Shown here piece by piece: positions 10,701 through 21,329 of a DNA stretch of 64,000 nucleotides (position 1 is its first letter; every line of letters begins with the position of its first letter). A program made the position numbers and the translations under genes. This stretch comes from Callipepla californica brunnescens. Lineage: Eukaryota > Chordata > Aves > Galliformes > Odontophoridae. The stretch is taken from positions 2,976,001 through 3,040,000 of the forward strand of contig JALIRH010000036.1 in assembly GCA_023055505.1 (NCBI GenBank). The letters run 5' to 3'. Below the pieces are notes generated by a model. That model was given only the letters and a program-made list of their open reading frames with translations. It had not been told where the DNA came from and made no database searches.

Positions 10701-13700
10701 AGATCCACCAACTACTCGTTCTTTGTCATTTAACAGTCACGACTGCAGCTTCCAGCTGGGGTGACTCATGAGAATCTTAAACGGATTAGACAAAAACAGC
10801 CTGTCCTTCTGGAGTGCTTTCTATTCAGCAGCAGGCTTAACCTGCCCTCCTGAGAACCTACTTTTTTTTCTATTTACAGCAGTTAAGGGGCTTTCAAACT
10901 CAGCATCTTTAAGTCTTACAGAACAATTTTATATGTAGGGCTCTAATGGGCTGCTTCCTTAGCTGTACAGTCTTCCTGAAACAGAAGATTCAAGTCACAT
11001 CCAATTTGGTCACATACACGTGACCTGGATTGAGAAAGGGATGTAAGAGTATAAAAGACCTAACTTACTCCTCTTTCTTCATATGTTTGTGTTTTATCAC
11101 AAAGATCACAATCAGTAGCATTATCTCTACTTCACAGACACTGTCAGCAAGGGAATGACAGATTGCATGATTATTTCATTCTCATGTCTTAATCCTCTGA
11201 GCTAAATAGGTCAAAAACGTGGTAATACATGCAGCTGAGCAATTCCTCCAGCAAAATGAAAGCAAGATTTTAGTCACCACAGAATTTCTGAGCTGAAACG
11301 AAATCAAGATTTGTCAGCCACATTTAATGAGCTTAATAAATACATTAACAGGTTGACCCAATTTTAACCCATTTCTTCTCCCCCTAAGAGGGAGATCTTC
11401 GAGAAAGATGGGGAAAGGAAATAAATTAATGCCTCATATGTTTGAGTTATCACTTTCTTTAGTTATAGCTGTCTGAACTCCAGTGCTGCAAGGTGAAAAA
11501 GTAGAAAGGGAAAGAAGAAACTCAAAGGCAACTGGCACTGCTTTTTATTTTCAGTCACGATTTGCTGTAGCTTCACCTCTGAATATACAAAGCGCTTGGC
11601 ATGAGAAAGAAGCTCTGTTTAGAACAGAAACTCAAATCCCAGAATGACTCTAGGCATCTAGTTCTGCAGAGAATTTGAGTTAGCAGTGTACTGTTACGTA
11701 ACTGTGCAGCTTCTCCTCAGGCAACCTGCCAAGTGTGTCGGCCTTACATAAATCATTCAACTTGTTTTGCCACTCAGTATTTTCTTTGGCACTTCTATTA
11801 CCTGATCTAAGCAGGACCTTTCTGCATTACCCTGTGATATGCTCAATGATCCAAATAAACTCGATGCATTTGCATGAGGTCTGAACCGTAACTTTGGGTT
11901 GTGGTCAACGGCTCTGCGTCCAAATGGAGGCCGGTGGCAAGTGCTGTCCCCCTTGAGTTCATCTTAGGACTGGTACTTTTTAACATCTTTATCAGAGACA
12001 ATTATGATCAAGTGCATTCTCAGCATGTTTGTGGATGACACCAAGCTGAGTGGTGCATCTGATAGAACAGAAAGAAGGGATTCCATCCAAAGGGACCTGA
12101 ACAAGCTTGAAAAGTGGAACCACGTGATTTTAATGAAGGAAGCCAAGTACAAGGTGCTGCACTTGAGTCAGGGCAATCCCAGGTATGTACACAGACTAGG
12201 AGAACCCTCTGAGAGCAGCCTTGCCAAGAAGGACTTGGAGGTCCTGACAGATGAAAAAGTTAACGTGAGCCAACAGCATGCACCTGTGGCACAGAAGGCC
12301 AACTGTAGCATACAGCCAGCTCCTGGGCTGCATCAAAAGAGGGGTGCCCGACAGCTCAAGAGAGGTGGTTGTCCTTCTCTACCCTCATGAGGCTCCCCAT
12401 CAGGAGTACTGCATCCAGGTCTGGGGTCCCCCGAACAAAAAAGATGTGAAAAAAACTTTCTGGAGCAGGTCCAGAGGAGGGCCACACACATGAGCACCTC
12501 TCCCATAAGACAGGATGAACTTATTCAACCTGGAGAGAGAAGGCTCTGGCGAAACCTCACTGTGGCCTAACAATACTGCATGCAAAAGAGGGTTGACTCT
12601 TCTTATGTGCAGAATTCAGCACTCACTCTTGTTAAACTTCCTGCAGTTGGTGATTGCCTGGCAATCCGTTTTGTTTACATCTCTCGGCAAGGCCACCCTG
12701 CTTTTCAATGGAGTCAACAGCTCCTCCCAGTAATATAAAGGATCAGAGAATTCTGGAGGTCATCTGGTTCAAATTAGTGCTCAAGCAGGGTCAGTTTCGA
12801 AGATGGATCAGTGACCAGCACACACAAAATGCAGAGAACCAGAAACCACATTTGAACACTGGCACATTAAGGAGGAGGAAAGGCTAGAGATTCTAACCTA
12901 TACATGAAGCTCCAAAGAGAGAGAAATCAAAATTTCACTCCATCAACCTGGTAAACAGCATGGGCAATAGTGACAAGTATCATTCCAGCTACAGACAGAA
13001 GCCTGGGAACGGGTCCAGGAAAGACAGAGAGTGCATAGTTCATTCAGTCCTTCAACCACTGTGCCAAGAATTGGCTTCAGCTAGAAAGGATTACCTGTTT
13101 CATTGCTCAAAGTCTTCCTGTTGTTTATTTAATAATTTAAAAAAAAGGCCTTTTCCTTCAGAATATTTTCTGATAGTTCCTGCAAGCTAAAGCACATAAA
13201 ATGCAAAGTTTGGAGTACGCAGTGTGTACTGACTCCTAGAATAATAATATCTACAAAAAAAAAAAAATCTCAAAAATAGACTTAAAAATAACACTTCCGG
13301 ACGCTTCCTCAAATCAGTGTGCTTCAGAAAGCTTCTGAGTGCCAGGGATCAAGCTCTGTGGAAGCCTAAAGGAAAACTCAGGGACTTCATTTATGTATTT
13401 TTAAAAGAATGACATTGAAAGACCAGAGAAACAGTACTCACTTAAGAACGCTGAAGAGCCCAGGTGAAACAGATGTTGGCCTGACCATTCCTTCACCACT
13501 GATGGTCCCCAGCTGGACTTGTGGGTAATAGACAGCCCGAAAGGCTAGCTTTGAAGATTGGAGCCTAGTCTTTATTACTTCTAAGGGACAGGTAAATATG
13601 GCACCAACTGTTCCTCCACACCTGTAAAACAGAATTTAAACAGAAGACAGTCAATAAAATATAGCTGCACAGACGTAACAAGTTACAAGAGCACAGAGCA

Positions 13701-16700
13701 AAAATAAAAACACTGGAGAACTGACTCCAATTGCTCCATGCTGTAGAGAAATGAACAGGAAGCAGGGCTGTTTTCACTGCAGGCAAGGGAGATGGTTCCC
13801 AAGCCCTGGGGGAGGGGAGAGAAGGCTGAGAAGCACTTAATGATGAACCCATGTTGTGATGAGGTTGGAGAAATGAAACACAAAAACAATACCCAACAAA
13901 ACTCCATGACTGATCATCTGCTGGTCCCATATTCTGTCAGGACCTGGAATTCTGCCTGTGAAAACTTCAGAGGCACCCATGTTTCAGAGGTTGTTGTCCT
14001 AATACAGACATATTCTTGGATGGATTTTTCCTATGGGAAGCAGGAAGCTGGCAGATGAGCACAAGTAACTGGGGATTAAGAAACTGTACATGAAAACACA
14101 GCAATATAATCCTTTACCATTTCAATTATTATGATTACAATAGCTCTCTACTGTAAGTTAGGTTCTCTTAAAAACAATGGGTATCAACATTTCCAGTGTG
14201 GGGAAGTTGTATGGATGTGAGAGAGGATGGGAAAACACAACAGGGCAAGCTGCTGTTCTTTAGGCTACTGAAGAACATCAGATTTCCCATGGCTTGATAA
14301 CAGAAGCACAGCAATATTACATACATACACAGATTATAGAATCATAAAATCATTAAAGGTGGAAGAGACCATCCAATCCAACTGTCCACCTACCACCAAT
14401 ACTGCCCACTAAGCCATGTCCCTCAGTGCAAATCTCCCCTTTCCTTAAACACCCCCAGGAACAGTGACCCCACCACCTCTCTGGGCAGCCTGTTTCAGTG
14501 CCTCACCATTCTTTCAAAGAAGAAATCCTTCCTAATATCCAAGTTGAGAAACTGAATAAGAAACTAGGATGTCTCTGGGCATGGGAAGGCAGACGAGATG
14601 GCTCAGGCTGCACTATAAGCAGCAGCCAGACATTTTCCAAGGCAAGTTCTGAAAGGAAGGTTAAATTTCTCCAAGATAAGGAGAGTGTCAGTGAGCTGGA
14701 GTGTATCACACCTCCCTCGCCCAGCTTGCCCTGTGATAACACCTGCTGTGTTAGAAACTTAATGCTGATGAAACAAGTACAAGGCTGGCTGATGGGCGAC
14801 GTCAGTGACACCTCTGAATTGAGCATACTTCTGGAGACTATGGACTGGTGTGACACAATGAATGTTCTTCTTGTTCTTGGGCTTATTCAACATCTTTCTT
14901 TAACCTGTGATTTCTCTCTGTAACTCTCAGGCTCTATAACTGAAAAGCAAGCTTCCAGCCACCAGCCATCTGTTGCTACCAACTCACCTCATTCACACTC
15001 CCGACACACAGCTCTACTATAAAAAAAACAAAAACAAAAACAGATTTGAAGACATATCAGAAATTAAACAATCCTGAATGAGGGTTGACAATTTCCAGGA
15101 ACCACCTTTTTATGTTACCCAGGGCTGACTATTTTTTAGAGTAGAGTTTCACACAATGAATTAAATGTTCTGAACTGCACTGACCAGGAAAAAAGGTTCC
15201 AAAAGCTCTCGTTACACCTTTCCTGAGGTGGGCTAAGGTTGCCAGTGAGGATCACATGTCAGCTTCTGAGACTGGGATGGTATCTGAACTGAAGTTCCAG
15301 TACAGTGATGGGACACAACTAGCAGCCACTACTTCGATTACTGGTGCAAGATCTTCTTGATATAAAATGAGTCTGTCCCTTCTGTCCAACCTGACAATTA
15401 AAAATGACTCTGAGGATGATGAAAAAGAGCACTGTATCTTAGTTTTATTAAGCTAACATGTTTCGATTCAGAAAGACATAAGAGTTCACATTTGGGGCTT
15501 TTTTTTGTTTTGCTTCCAAGGGCACTTCCTACAGCTCAACAGATCGACAAGGAAATATTTTTTGTTTATATCAGTATCTAAGTATGTTATTCCTTCAAAA
15601 ACCTGTGTTTAGACTTTCCTTAGAAAACAGCACGAGTCAACATCTTAACTGTCTTTGAAGTTAATTTCAGTTTTTGATTTAAGTAATTTTCCATGAGAGG
15701 GCGAGGAAGAAAATAGTGACGAATTCAGTCAGAAAGTGCTTTGCCTTAATCCCTTTCACACCACTAAGATTTGATTGCTGAATGAAGTCACAAAGTTGTT
15801 TATGGAACTAGGTGTGTAGCAGCTGACGTTGTGTCACCTGGATCAAGAGTGACAGTGTTCACAGAGACCTTATGAGATCTCTGATTATTCAGTGTACTGA
15901 ACAAGGGCTCGGACACAAGCCTTTTGTTCTGCCAGCACCACTCTTCAGTTTCTCCTTCTCATCAGGAGCTTCTCATGTTGCTCACATGCCTCAGCCCAGA
16001 GCTTGGGAGAAGCAGAAAGGTCAGGAATGGTTCCTCCAGCAAAACCTTTCACGTTCCCAGAGCTCAGAGCTTTAAACCCAAGGAGGAAGTGTTCTCAGAG
16101 TCCCTCTTGCAGATCCATACTGCCACTCCCCCACTACGTATATTCAAATATATATAATTAACACCCAAATAATCATCGTACTCAAAAATAACACTTCACA
16201 AATTCAGGACACTGTAATTCCATTTGCCTTTTCTGACCTACCAGCTGCTCAGACTAGAGTGACATCTTGCCATAACACTTTTTAGCCCCTCTGGCATGTT
16301 CCCTCCTCCATCAGCTGTCTTCTTTGCTTCATGGCTCACTGCTTGAATTTCATCCTTTTAGTTGGATAATCTGGTTAATTTATGCAGACTTGAATATGTA
16401 AGTACTTCTGGGAATGTATATGTAATCCCCTGATATTCAACACAATGAATTGGTATCTGCATCATTAGTTTTAACAGATCAGAGTTAATGTTGTCTGCGT
16501 GGCATTTAAGAAAAAAGCATTATCTAACAGAGCAATCCTCAGAATGTCAACGGGGTGCATACGTTACATCCCAAATATAAATACGCAGCAGATAGTTCAA
16601 CTAGGGACTCTGCTGTATTGGACATCTTGTTCAGATGAGCTGATTTTCCTCCACGTGGGAATTTGTTTCCATCATATCCTGGTGTAGCTCTGTTCCCTGA

Positions 16701-19700
16701 GAGATGGCTGAATATCATGCTGTGCATAAAAGAAACACTTCATATTCCTAGGGTGTTCCAAATACCTTCATCTGGGAAGGAAAAACAACCACCAGCTTCT
16801 CTCAGCTACACAAACAGCCCTAAACCCTCAAAGACCCAACTGTGAAAACACAGCCAAATATACGAGATTTGGGAAGATGGAAGTACTGCCTCGACTGCAG
16901 CTTTAAGACTTAATTCTGATTAAGATGAGGCTTTTAATGAGATGTCAGTACAGCGCTACAGCTCCAGAGGTGGCAGGCAGTGCTCACCACACTAACCTCC
17001 TGCTAAAAGACCAACAATCCCTAAGTATGCCTCTAATCCAAAGGCACAGGCCTGCTCAAAAACAAAACACCAGGGTATCTTTGACAAGCCACATGGCAAG
17101 CACGTACCCAGGGGTTCCCAGCCCTGCTCAGCATGCATCACACACACACAGATCTCTTCAGTGTGAGACTCCCAGCAATGCATCAGATTGGGCCCGTCAC
17201 AAACTGCCAGAAAAACGGTATTTGTACTTCAGGCTACAAATACTTCACCTGGATGCATGATTAACCAGGCATATATTACCACTGCAGCAGAAAAATGCAC
17301 ATCTCTGAGTTGTCACATCCAAACAGGGGGACTAAGAAAAGCATGTTTAATATCCTTGAGCCAAGGGCTAAGTGTTTATGGAGATAGAGAGTGTGCTGTA
17401 CATTAAGAGTTGCAGCAAAAATATTGACTTACATAAAAAGAAAACATTCTGTGTAAAAGCCACGCCAAGAATGCTCATCTCAAAATTCCGTTTTAACTTT
17501 TCCCTTACTGACAGCTTTCTATTTTTACAAAGTCCACCCCCAATACACCAATGACTTGCGTTTGAAATAAACTCCCAGCACCTACTAACACAACTGATAC
17601 AGATGGTGCCACGTATCTTAATGAAGAGCAGGGATTATTTCATTTGGTGCTCCTAAATAGGCCCCTCTGAGGGATGCAGGACTGTGTCCTGCTGAATTCA
17701 GTGGCACTACCAGCACAAAGCACTGCCCTGCAGTACCAGTGCATCTGCCTTCCTCAAAGGTAAACTGAGATGAGCAGTCTTCCCCATCATTTTAATTGCA
17801 ATAGGAACTTAATTTTGTCCTCCTGACATATGCTGCATGGCCTAGTATGAAATGAACAGCATAAAGCAGGTCATATATCTGATATTTCAGTATTGCATCA
17901 TCGAGAGTGCAAACAACGTGAGGTGCTGCATTCCCAGAAGCCATAGGAAATCATCTTCAAAACAATACAGGCTGTTCTTTACAGTTCTGAGATATTAAGC
18001 ACCTCCAGCAAATAAAGCTGTCGCAGGTGTGCGTACTGTTGCAAGCACTTGGTGTTCCTCAGGCTGATGCACTGTTACTGAATTACATCAAGCAGATGAG
18101 AACCTATGGGGGGCTAAAAGACAGCTAATCTCATTATCAGCTTAAGGGTATGCTGAACCCTACACAGCGTAACAGAAACACTTCATGTGAAGGCTGTTTC
18201 TCTCCATTGTGCAGATGGAAATAGTGGGTTTGTCAGCATTAGCAAATCACTCAGCAATCCTTTCCTAATGACCCTTCCAGCTCCTCTCCAGGTGGCCTAG
18301 GGAAGCTTTGCTTGGTGTTTCAGATTGCCTTTCACACCAAAGCAGTTACAGTTAAGCCTCAACAGCAGACAGAAAAGAAGACACAAATGCGATTTTGTTC
18401 GTAAAAACAATTTCCCTAGTTTCAGTAAAAAAAAACACCTATTCTGGAGGTTCAAGAATAGACATCACTCAGTAGCTATAGGAAACAAAGGAGCTTGCTC
18501 AGTTTTTGCCCTGCATAGTTTTGTAATAGGCACTGCAGCCCCTGAAGATGACTTCTTAGCAAATCCCTGTAGCAAACAATGTTATTACAGCTGGAAAGAC
18601 AAGATGGAGTCACCTCTGCCGAAGCCTGAGCCAAAGCTCTCCCCCAAACAAAATAAGCAAGAGCTCCACTGACTTCAGCAGGGTAGGAGGAACCCAGACT
18701 TGAAAGCAGCGTGCATTTGTTGTGCAACATAAGCATCATGCTATTTGTTGCTTCTGAAATCTTTCCTGCCCTCAGAGTCCTCTTCCCATCAATATCCCAA
18801 GACCTTTTGGTCTGCTGTTGTTACTGTAAATCTTGAAATGGACAAACAAGCAAGAGGAAGTCAACAACTGTTTCTGCCTGTGAGTTAACTTGCCTTTTTT
18901 TGTGCACGTTTAAGGACATCGTACTGCTCGTGACACAGCACCCCATACTCACCTTTGCATGAAGCTATTGTAACCCTACCAATAAATCTCTATCAAAATT
19001 CTGCAAGTGAATGAGCTTCTCTAGCTTCATCTGCAAAAAAGTATTTCACCACGGAACAAAGCTCAGCATCTTGCACACCTTATGAGGCAGCGTGAGCTTC
19101 CAAGACTTTCTTCCACAGAAGGAGATAATTTTACCCAGCGTCCTGGTTCTGCAGGCTCTGTATTGTGGGACACTGCAATACAACCCATTTACTGTAGGAG
19201 CATTCTAAGCCACGATGTGCAAACATCTTTGGAAAGACCAAGGAAGGACCTCAGCAGAGAATATTGCTCAAAGAGTAACACAGCTATTCTAAAACTCTGA
19301 GGCTGAATACCTTGGGTGTTCAGTTTGAAGCTGGCGTTCAGTATGCTGTCCCACGCAGTGAGCCCTAAGAAGCCCACATTTCTTACCTGATCAGCAGAGG
19401 TAACAGCATTAGTAAATATATACACGCAATCAGAACATGCAGGCACAGGGCTATGAGCAGGGATGCACACTGAAATCAGCTGCTGGGATAGTAGGTGGGC
19501 AGGTAATGCAATACACACACACGCCATTATCTGCACAGGGCAAACACCTCAGCATTAGCTGCTGCACAAGGAGAAAAACTACTTCTGCTGTCTCACTGTC
19601 CTTTTGGTAATATCACAGTCAGACAAATGACAGGGCATTTTTCTGTGCCTTCTTAAATAAGAGCAGGCTCAGAACAAGAGCCAGCTTCCACAACGAACCT

Positions 19701-20878
19701 GTAAAGGCCCATATGCCCTAAGACCATCTCTCTCCTTCATGTTATACTTTCATAACTGTTTTAATCTTATTGTAACGAAGAGGCCAGGGTGCTGTTTTCT
19801 GTTGTGATTCTGTTCTTTCTGCCCACACTTTATCAAAACCAGCTTGGACTTAATGATTTCCTAGTTATAGCGCAGAAAATGTTTATTAGGATCCTTAGAG
19901 AAAGCAGAGACTGTTACAGAACGACTAAGGAAGATGCTGAACATTCAGAGCTAAATTAAAACCATCGAGTTTACAATTCCGATGTATTTATTGCGCGAGG
20001 AGTTACGTGAGGACACCTAGAGTTCTGGAGAGGCATTGTTACTATCCAAACGCTGCATGTGAAGCTCCAGGTCCAGGCTCCAGGCACTAACCTAATGCTA
20101 GCAGAGAGTGGAAAACCAACAGAGAGTACTTACAACAGCCAAGTGTCTGAAAAACTTGCCTCTGTTGGCTTTAATATCTGCATTACATGAACTCACTGCT
20201 CCGCAGCCATCCTCCTCTCCCAGCAGCAGCAATTGCTGCTGTTAAGCAGATTAACTCTAACAATAGATTTCATGTGGGCTAATGAACTTTGTCAGCCGAG
20301 CACTACAGACATCCCGCTGCTTGGTTAGCTCGGACCGCTAAAAAACAAACAGATCTCTGACACGGACGGAGCTACACAACGCCTCATAGGCGGGTGGATT
20401 ATATATATGCATATATATGTATATATACACACACATTACCTATATATTTACACATTATAACGACTTTACCGGGCTTCAGCTAAAATTCACGAGCCATTTC
20501 ACAAGGGCGGGGTGGTTTTTTTGTTTGTTTTTTTGTCCTTTTCGTCCCAATCTCTCGACACGACAAGCCCACAGCCCCTCGAAGGAGCGGAGAGAAAGCA
20601 GCAGCCCGGCACGCCGGGTCCACCCTGCAGGGCCTTCTCCCCCTCTCGCTTTCCCCTCCACTGAGGGCCGTAACCCCACGGCTCAGGAAGGCAGCGGACA
20701 CCCACCCACCCGTCCCGGCCGCGGCCCATCACGGCGCAGTGCCGCGATTCCGAACCAAAAAGCGCCGAGCGCCTCAAGCACCGCGCTCCGGGAGCGGGAA
20801 GCGGGGCCGGCCGCCCCTCCGCACTCACCCGCCGGCGAAGAGATGCAGCAGCGTGTTCTCCTGCGGGCCGCCCGCCAT
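4576..20878 (-). CDS. SLC25A33: SLC25A33, mitochondrial pyrimidine nucleotide carrier (whole coding span, 7 exons)
   Basis: The product is an inner-mitochondrial-membrane carrier (PNC1) that exchanges pyrimidine nucleotides for mitochondrial DNA and RNA synthesis (family knowledge). Joining exons 20878-20829, 13621-13442, 9469-9392, 8488-8388, 7131-7065, 5881-5601 and 4778-4576 gives 960 nt, or 319 residues plus TAG, in one frame. All three carrier signatures are present: CPLEVIKTR (28-36), NPIWMVKTR (145-153) and YPHEVIRTR (250-258). The matching second-helix motifs are [10 protein letters not shown] (84-92), [10 protein letters not shown] (180-188) and [10 protein letters not shown] (280-288). 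The C-terminus, VYLLEDRAK, separates it from the paralogue SLC25A36, which lacks the LLEDR ending. The protein is two residues shorter than the human one, all at the N-terminus. It lies directly upstream of TMEM201 on the same strand, as in human. No frameshift or lost key residue is seen. Confidence 0.96.
4779..5600 (-). other. SLC25A33 intron 6
   Basis: An 822-nt GT-AG intron. It contains a 13-T run at 5378-5390 and no other feature I recognise. Confidence 0.9.
5601..5881 (-). CDS. SLC25A33: SLC25A33 exon 6
   Basis: This is the largest coding exon at 281 nt, encoding residues 159-253. It holds the end of repeat two ([20 protein letters not shown]), a variable hydrophilic loop ([12 protein letters not shown]) and helix 5 ([20 protein letters not shown]). 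The acceptor is TTTTTTAG|A. The donor is CATG|GTATGT, splitting Glu253 of the third signature. Confidence 0.95.
5882..7064 (-). other. SLC25A33 intron 5
   Basis: A 1,183-nt GT-AG intron. It holds a perfect AT-rich inverted repeat at 6291-6309 with 9-bp arms and a 1-nt spacer. No coding sequence is apparent. Confidence 0.9.
7065..7131 (-). CDS. SLC25A33: SLC25A33 exon 5
   Basis: This small exon of 67 nt encodes residues 137-159 with the second carrier signature NPIWMVKTR. Tryptophan replaces the usual acidic residue of the PX[DE]XX[KR] motif, which I recall as normal for this nucleotide-carrier subfamily. The acceptor is TTTTTCAG|CC and the donor is AA|GTAAGT. Confidence 0.95.
7132..8387 (-). 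other. SLC25A33 intron 4
   Basis: A 1,256-nt GT-AG intron. I see no repeat or gene in it. Confidence 0.9.
8388..8488 (-). CDS. SLC25A33: SLC25A33 exon 4
   Basis: This 101-nt exon encodes residues 103-137, including [20 protein letters not shown] and [13 protein letters not shown]. It covers the end of helix 2, the intermembrane loop and the start of helix 3. The acceptor is CCACAG|A and the donor is GCAG|GTATGT. Confidence 0.95.
8489..9391 (-). other. SLC25A33 intron 3
   Basis: A 903-nt GT-AG intron. The only recognisable content is a MIR-like relic at about 8761-8850. Confidence 0.9.
8761..8850 (-). repeat. MIR/L3-type SINE relic
   Basis: The plus strand shows the antisense pattern of MIR-type repeats. 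An ACTCTGGCATTTA segment is followed by a CACAGCCTTGGGAA segment and then CTCTGAGCCTAAGTTTTCCC, resembling the CCTCAGTTTCC box. It is strongly diverged. Assigned from memory of the consensus, so family level only. Confidence 0.5.
9392..9469 (-). CDS. SLC25A33: SLC25A33 exon 3
   Basis: This 78-nt exon encodes residues 77-103, [20 protein letters not shown] and onward. It is the short matrix helix and the start of helix 2 of the first carrier repeat. The acceptor is TTTTAAG|G, a less usual AAG acceptor but preceded by a good pyrimidine tract. The donor is AG|GTAAAT. Confidence 0.95.
11895..12595 (+). mobile_element. CR1-like LINE fragment, reverse-transcriptase region, degraded
   Basis: This is a piece of the non-LTR retrotransposon polymerase, inserted antisense to SLC25A33. 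The translation shows the RT active-site region [10 protein letters not shown] at 12025-12054, then [15 protein letters not shown] and [12 protein letters not shown]. Further on come [14 protein letters not shown] and ANCS-type motifs typical of avian CR1 ORF2. Frame changes split the ORF after about 12300, so it is inactive. The upstream part ([17 protein letters not shown]) can be followed back to about 11895. Both boundaries are approximate. Confidence 0.8.
12741..12825 (-). mobile_element. CR1 3' UTR fragment
   Basis: The segment TTCTGGAGGTCATCTGGTTC followed by GTGCTCAAGCAGGGTCAG matches the antisense of CR1 3' regions (the 'aagcagggtca' block). It lies just downstream of, and opposite to, the RT fragment. 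This suggests an independent, old insertion. Confidence 0.6.
13442..13621 (-). CDS. SLC25A33: SLC25A33 exon 2
   Basis: This 180-nt exon encodes residues 17-77. The acceptor is TTTTACAG|G and the donor is AA|GTGAGT. It carries the first mitochondrial carrier signature, CPLEVIKTR at 28-36, and the family-specific matrix loop [20 protein letters not shown]. Phase 2 at both ends matches exons 1 and 3. Confidence 0.95.
14333..14542 (-). mobile_element. CR1 LINE 3' fragment
   Basis: On the plus strand it begins with ATTATAGAATCATAAAATCA, the antisense of the CR1 terminal octamer repeats. It continues through AGAGACCATCCAATCCAACT and a CTGGGCAGCCTGTTTCAGTG block to TCCTTCCTAATATCC. These are standard CR1 3'-end landmarks in antisense, so the element lies on the minus strand. 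About 210 bp, 5' truncated. Confidence 0.85.
20224..20241. repeat. Perfect 18-bp palindrome
   Basis: CAGCAGCAATTGCTGCTG is identical to its reverse complement. It lies in intron 1 about 640 bp inside the gene from the start codon. It includes an AATT core with flanking GCTGCTG; no factor is assigned. Confidence 0.6.
20400..20450. repeat. AT/CA microsatellite
   Basis: An alternating purine-pyrimidine stretch of TATATATGCATATATATGTA type, followed by ACACACACA and TATATATTT. Simple sequence in intron 1. Confidence 0.8.
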
Positions 20879-21060
20879 CCCGCCTCAGGCTCCGGCTGCC
20901 GGGCCGCCCGCTGCCAGCAGAGGCCGGGTCGCGGCGCGTGCACGTGACGCCGGCGGGCGGCGCTCAGCGCGTCACACGAGCGCGCACGACGCGGCGGGAA
21001 CGCTCTCGCTCGGGCGAATGGGTCCTCGGGTTCGGCAGTTACGCGAGAAAATAAGAGACC
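20550..21060 (-). promoter_or_regulatory. SLC25A33: SLC25A33 CpG-island promoter
   Basis: This GC- and CpG-dense block surrounds the start codon at 20878. A CACGTG E-box at 20941-20946 lies 63 bp upstream of the ATG and reads GTCACGTG on the gene strand. A GGCGGGAA E2F-like site is at 20993-21000. There is no TATA box. The transcription start is inferred to lie between about 20,900 and 21,000. Confidence 0.7.
20829..20878 (-). CDS. SLC25A33: SLC25A33 exon 1 (coding part)
   Basis: Sixteen codons plus two bases encode [16 protein letters not shown] and the first two bases of Gly17. The donor is GG|GTGAGT at 20829/20828. [10 protein letters not shown] is the start of the first transmembrane helix and is conserved in the family. 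The ATG is the only in-frame start consistent with the family N-terminus and lies within the CpG island. Confidence 0.93.
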
Positions 21061-21329
21061 ACCTCCCCCCCCATCCCCTCCCCTCCGCTTTCTCAGTTAT
21101 TTCACTTCGGAATCCGCCACAGCTTCCACAATCACGGGTTCAGAACCCGCGGCTTCTCCTTTGGCACACCTGGGATCTGAGCCGGGGCTGGTTCTGAGGC
21201 GGCTTAAAACCAAAAGGTGAAGCAGTACCTGGGGCAGCGCTTTTGGGGAGGATCCTCAGGCTCCAAGAACAGTCCTTCTAGAGCTTTCTGTGTCTTCTGA
21301 GGTGACCAGCGCTGAGCTACAGAACGTAG

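Larger units (their letters stand above)
9470..13441 (-). other. SLC25A33 intron 2
   Basis: A 3,972-nt GT-AG intron. It carries two CR1 pieces in opposite orientations, at about 11895-12595 and 12741-12825. The rest, including 9.5-11.9 kb, shows nothing recognisable beyond short T and A runs (for example T at about 10631-10643). Confidence 0.9.
13622..20828 (-). other. SLC25A33 intron 1
   Basis: A 7.2-kb first intron with GT at 20828-20827 and AG at 13623-13622. It contains a CR1 3' fragment at 14333-14542, AT/CA microsatellite sequence at 20400-20450, an 18-bp palindrome at 20224-20241, and short CA runs at about 17143 and 19511. No exon or RNA gene was recognised in the rest. Confidence 0.9.

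Noticed and set aside
18181..18250. Possible MIR fragment
   Set aside because: Only a short 'gcagatggaaatagtggg' similarity; too diverged to support.
20417..21197. Several long frames on both strands at the SLC25A33 promoter
   Set aside because: These are GC-rich CpG-island shadows around the true exon 1 on the minus strand.
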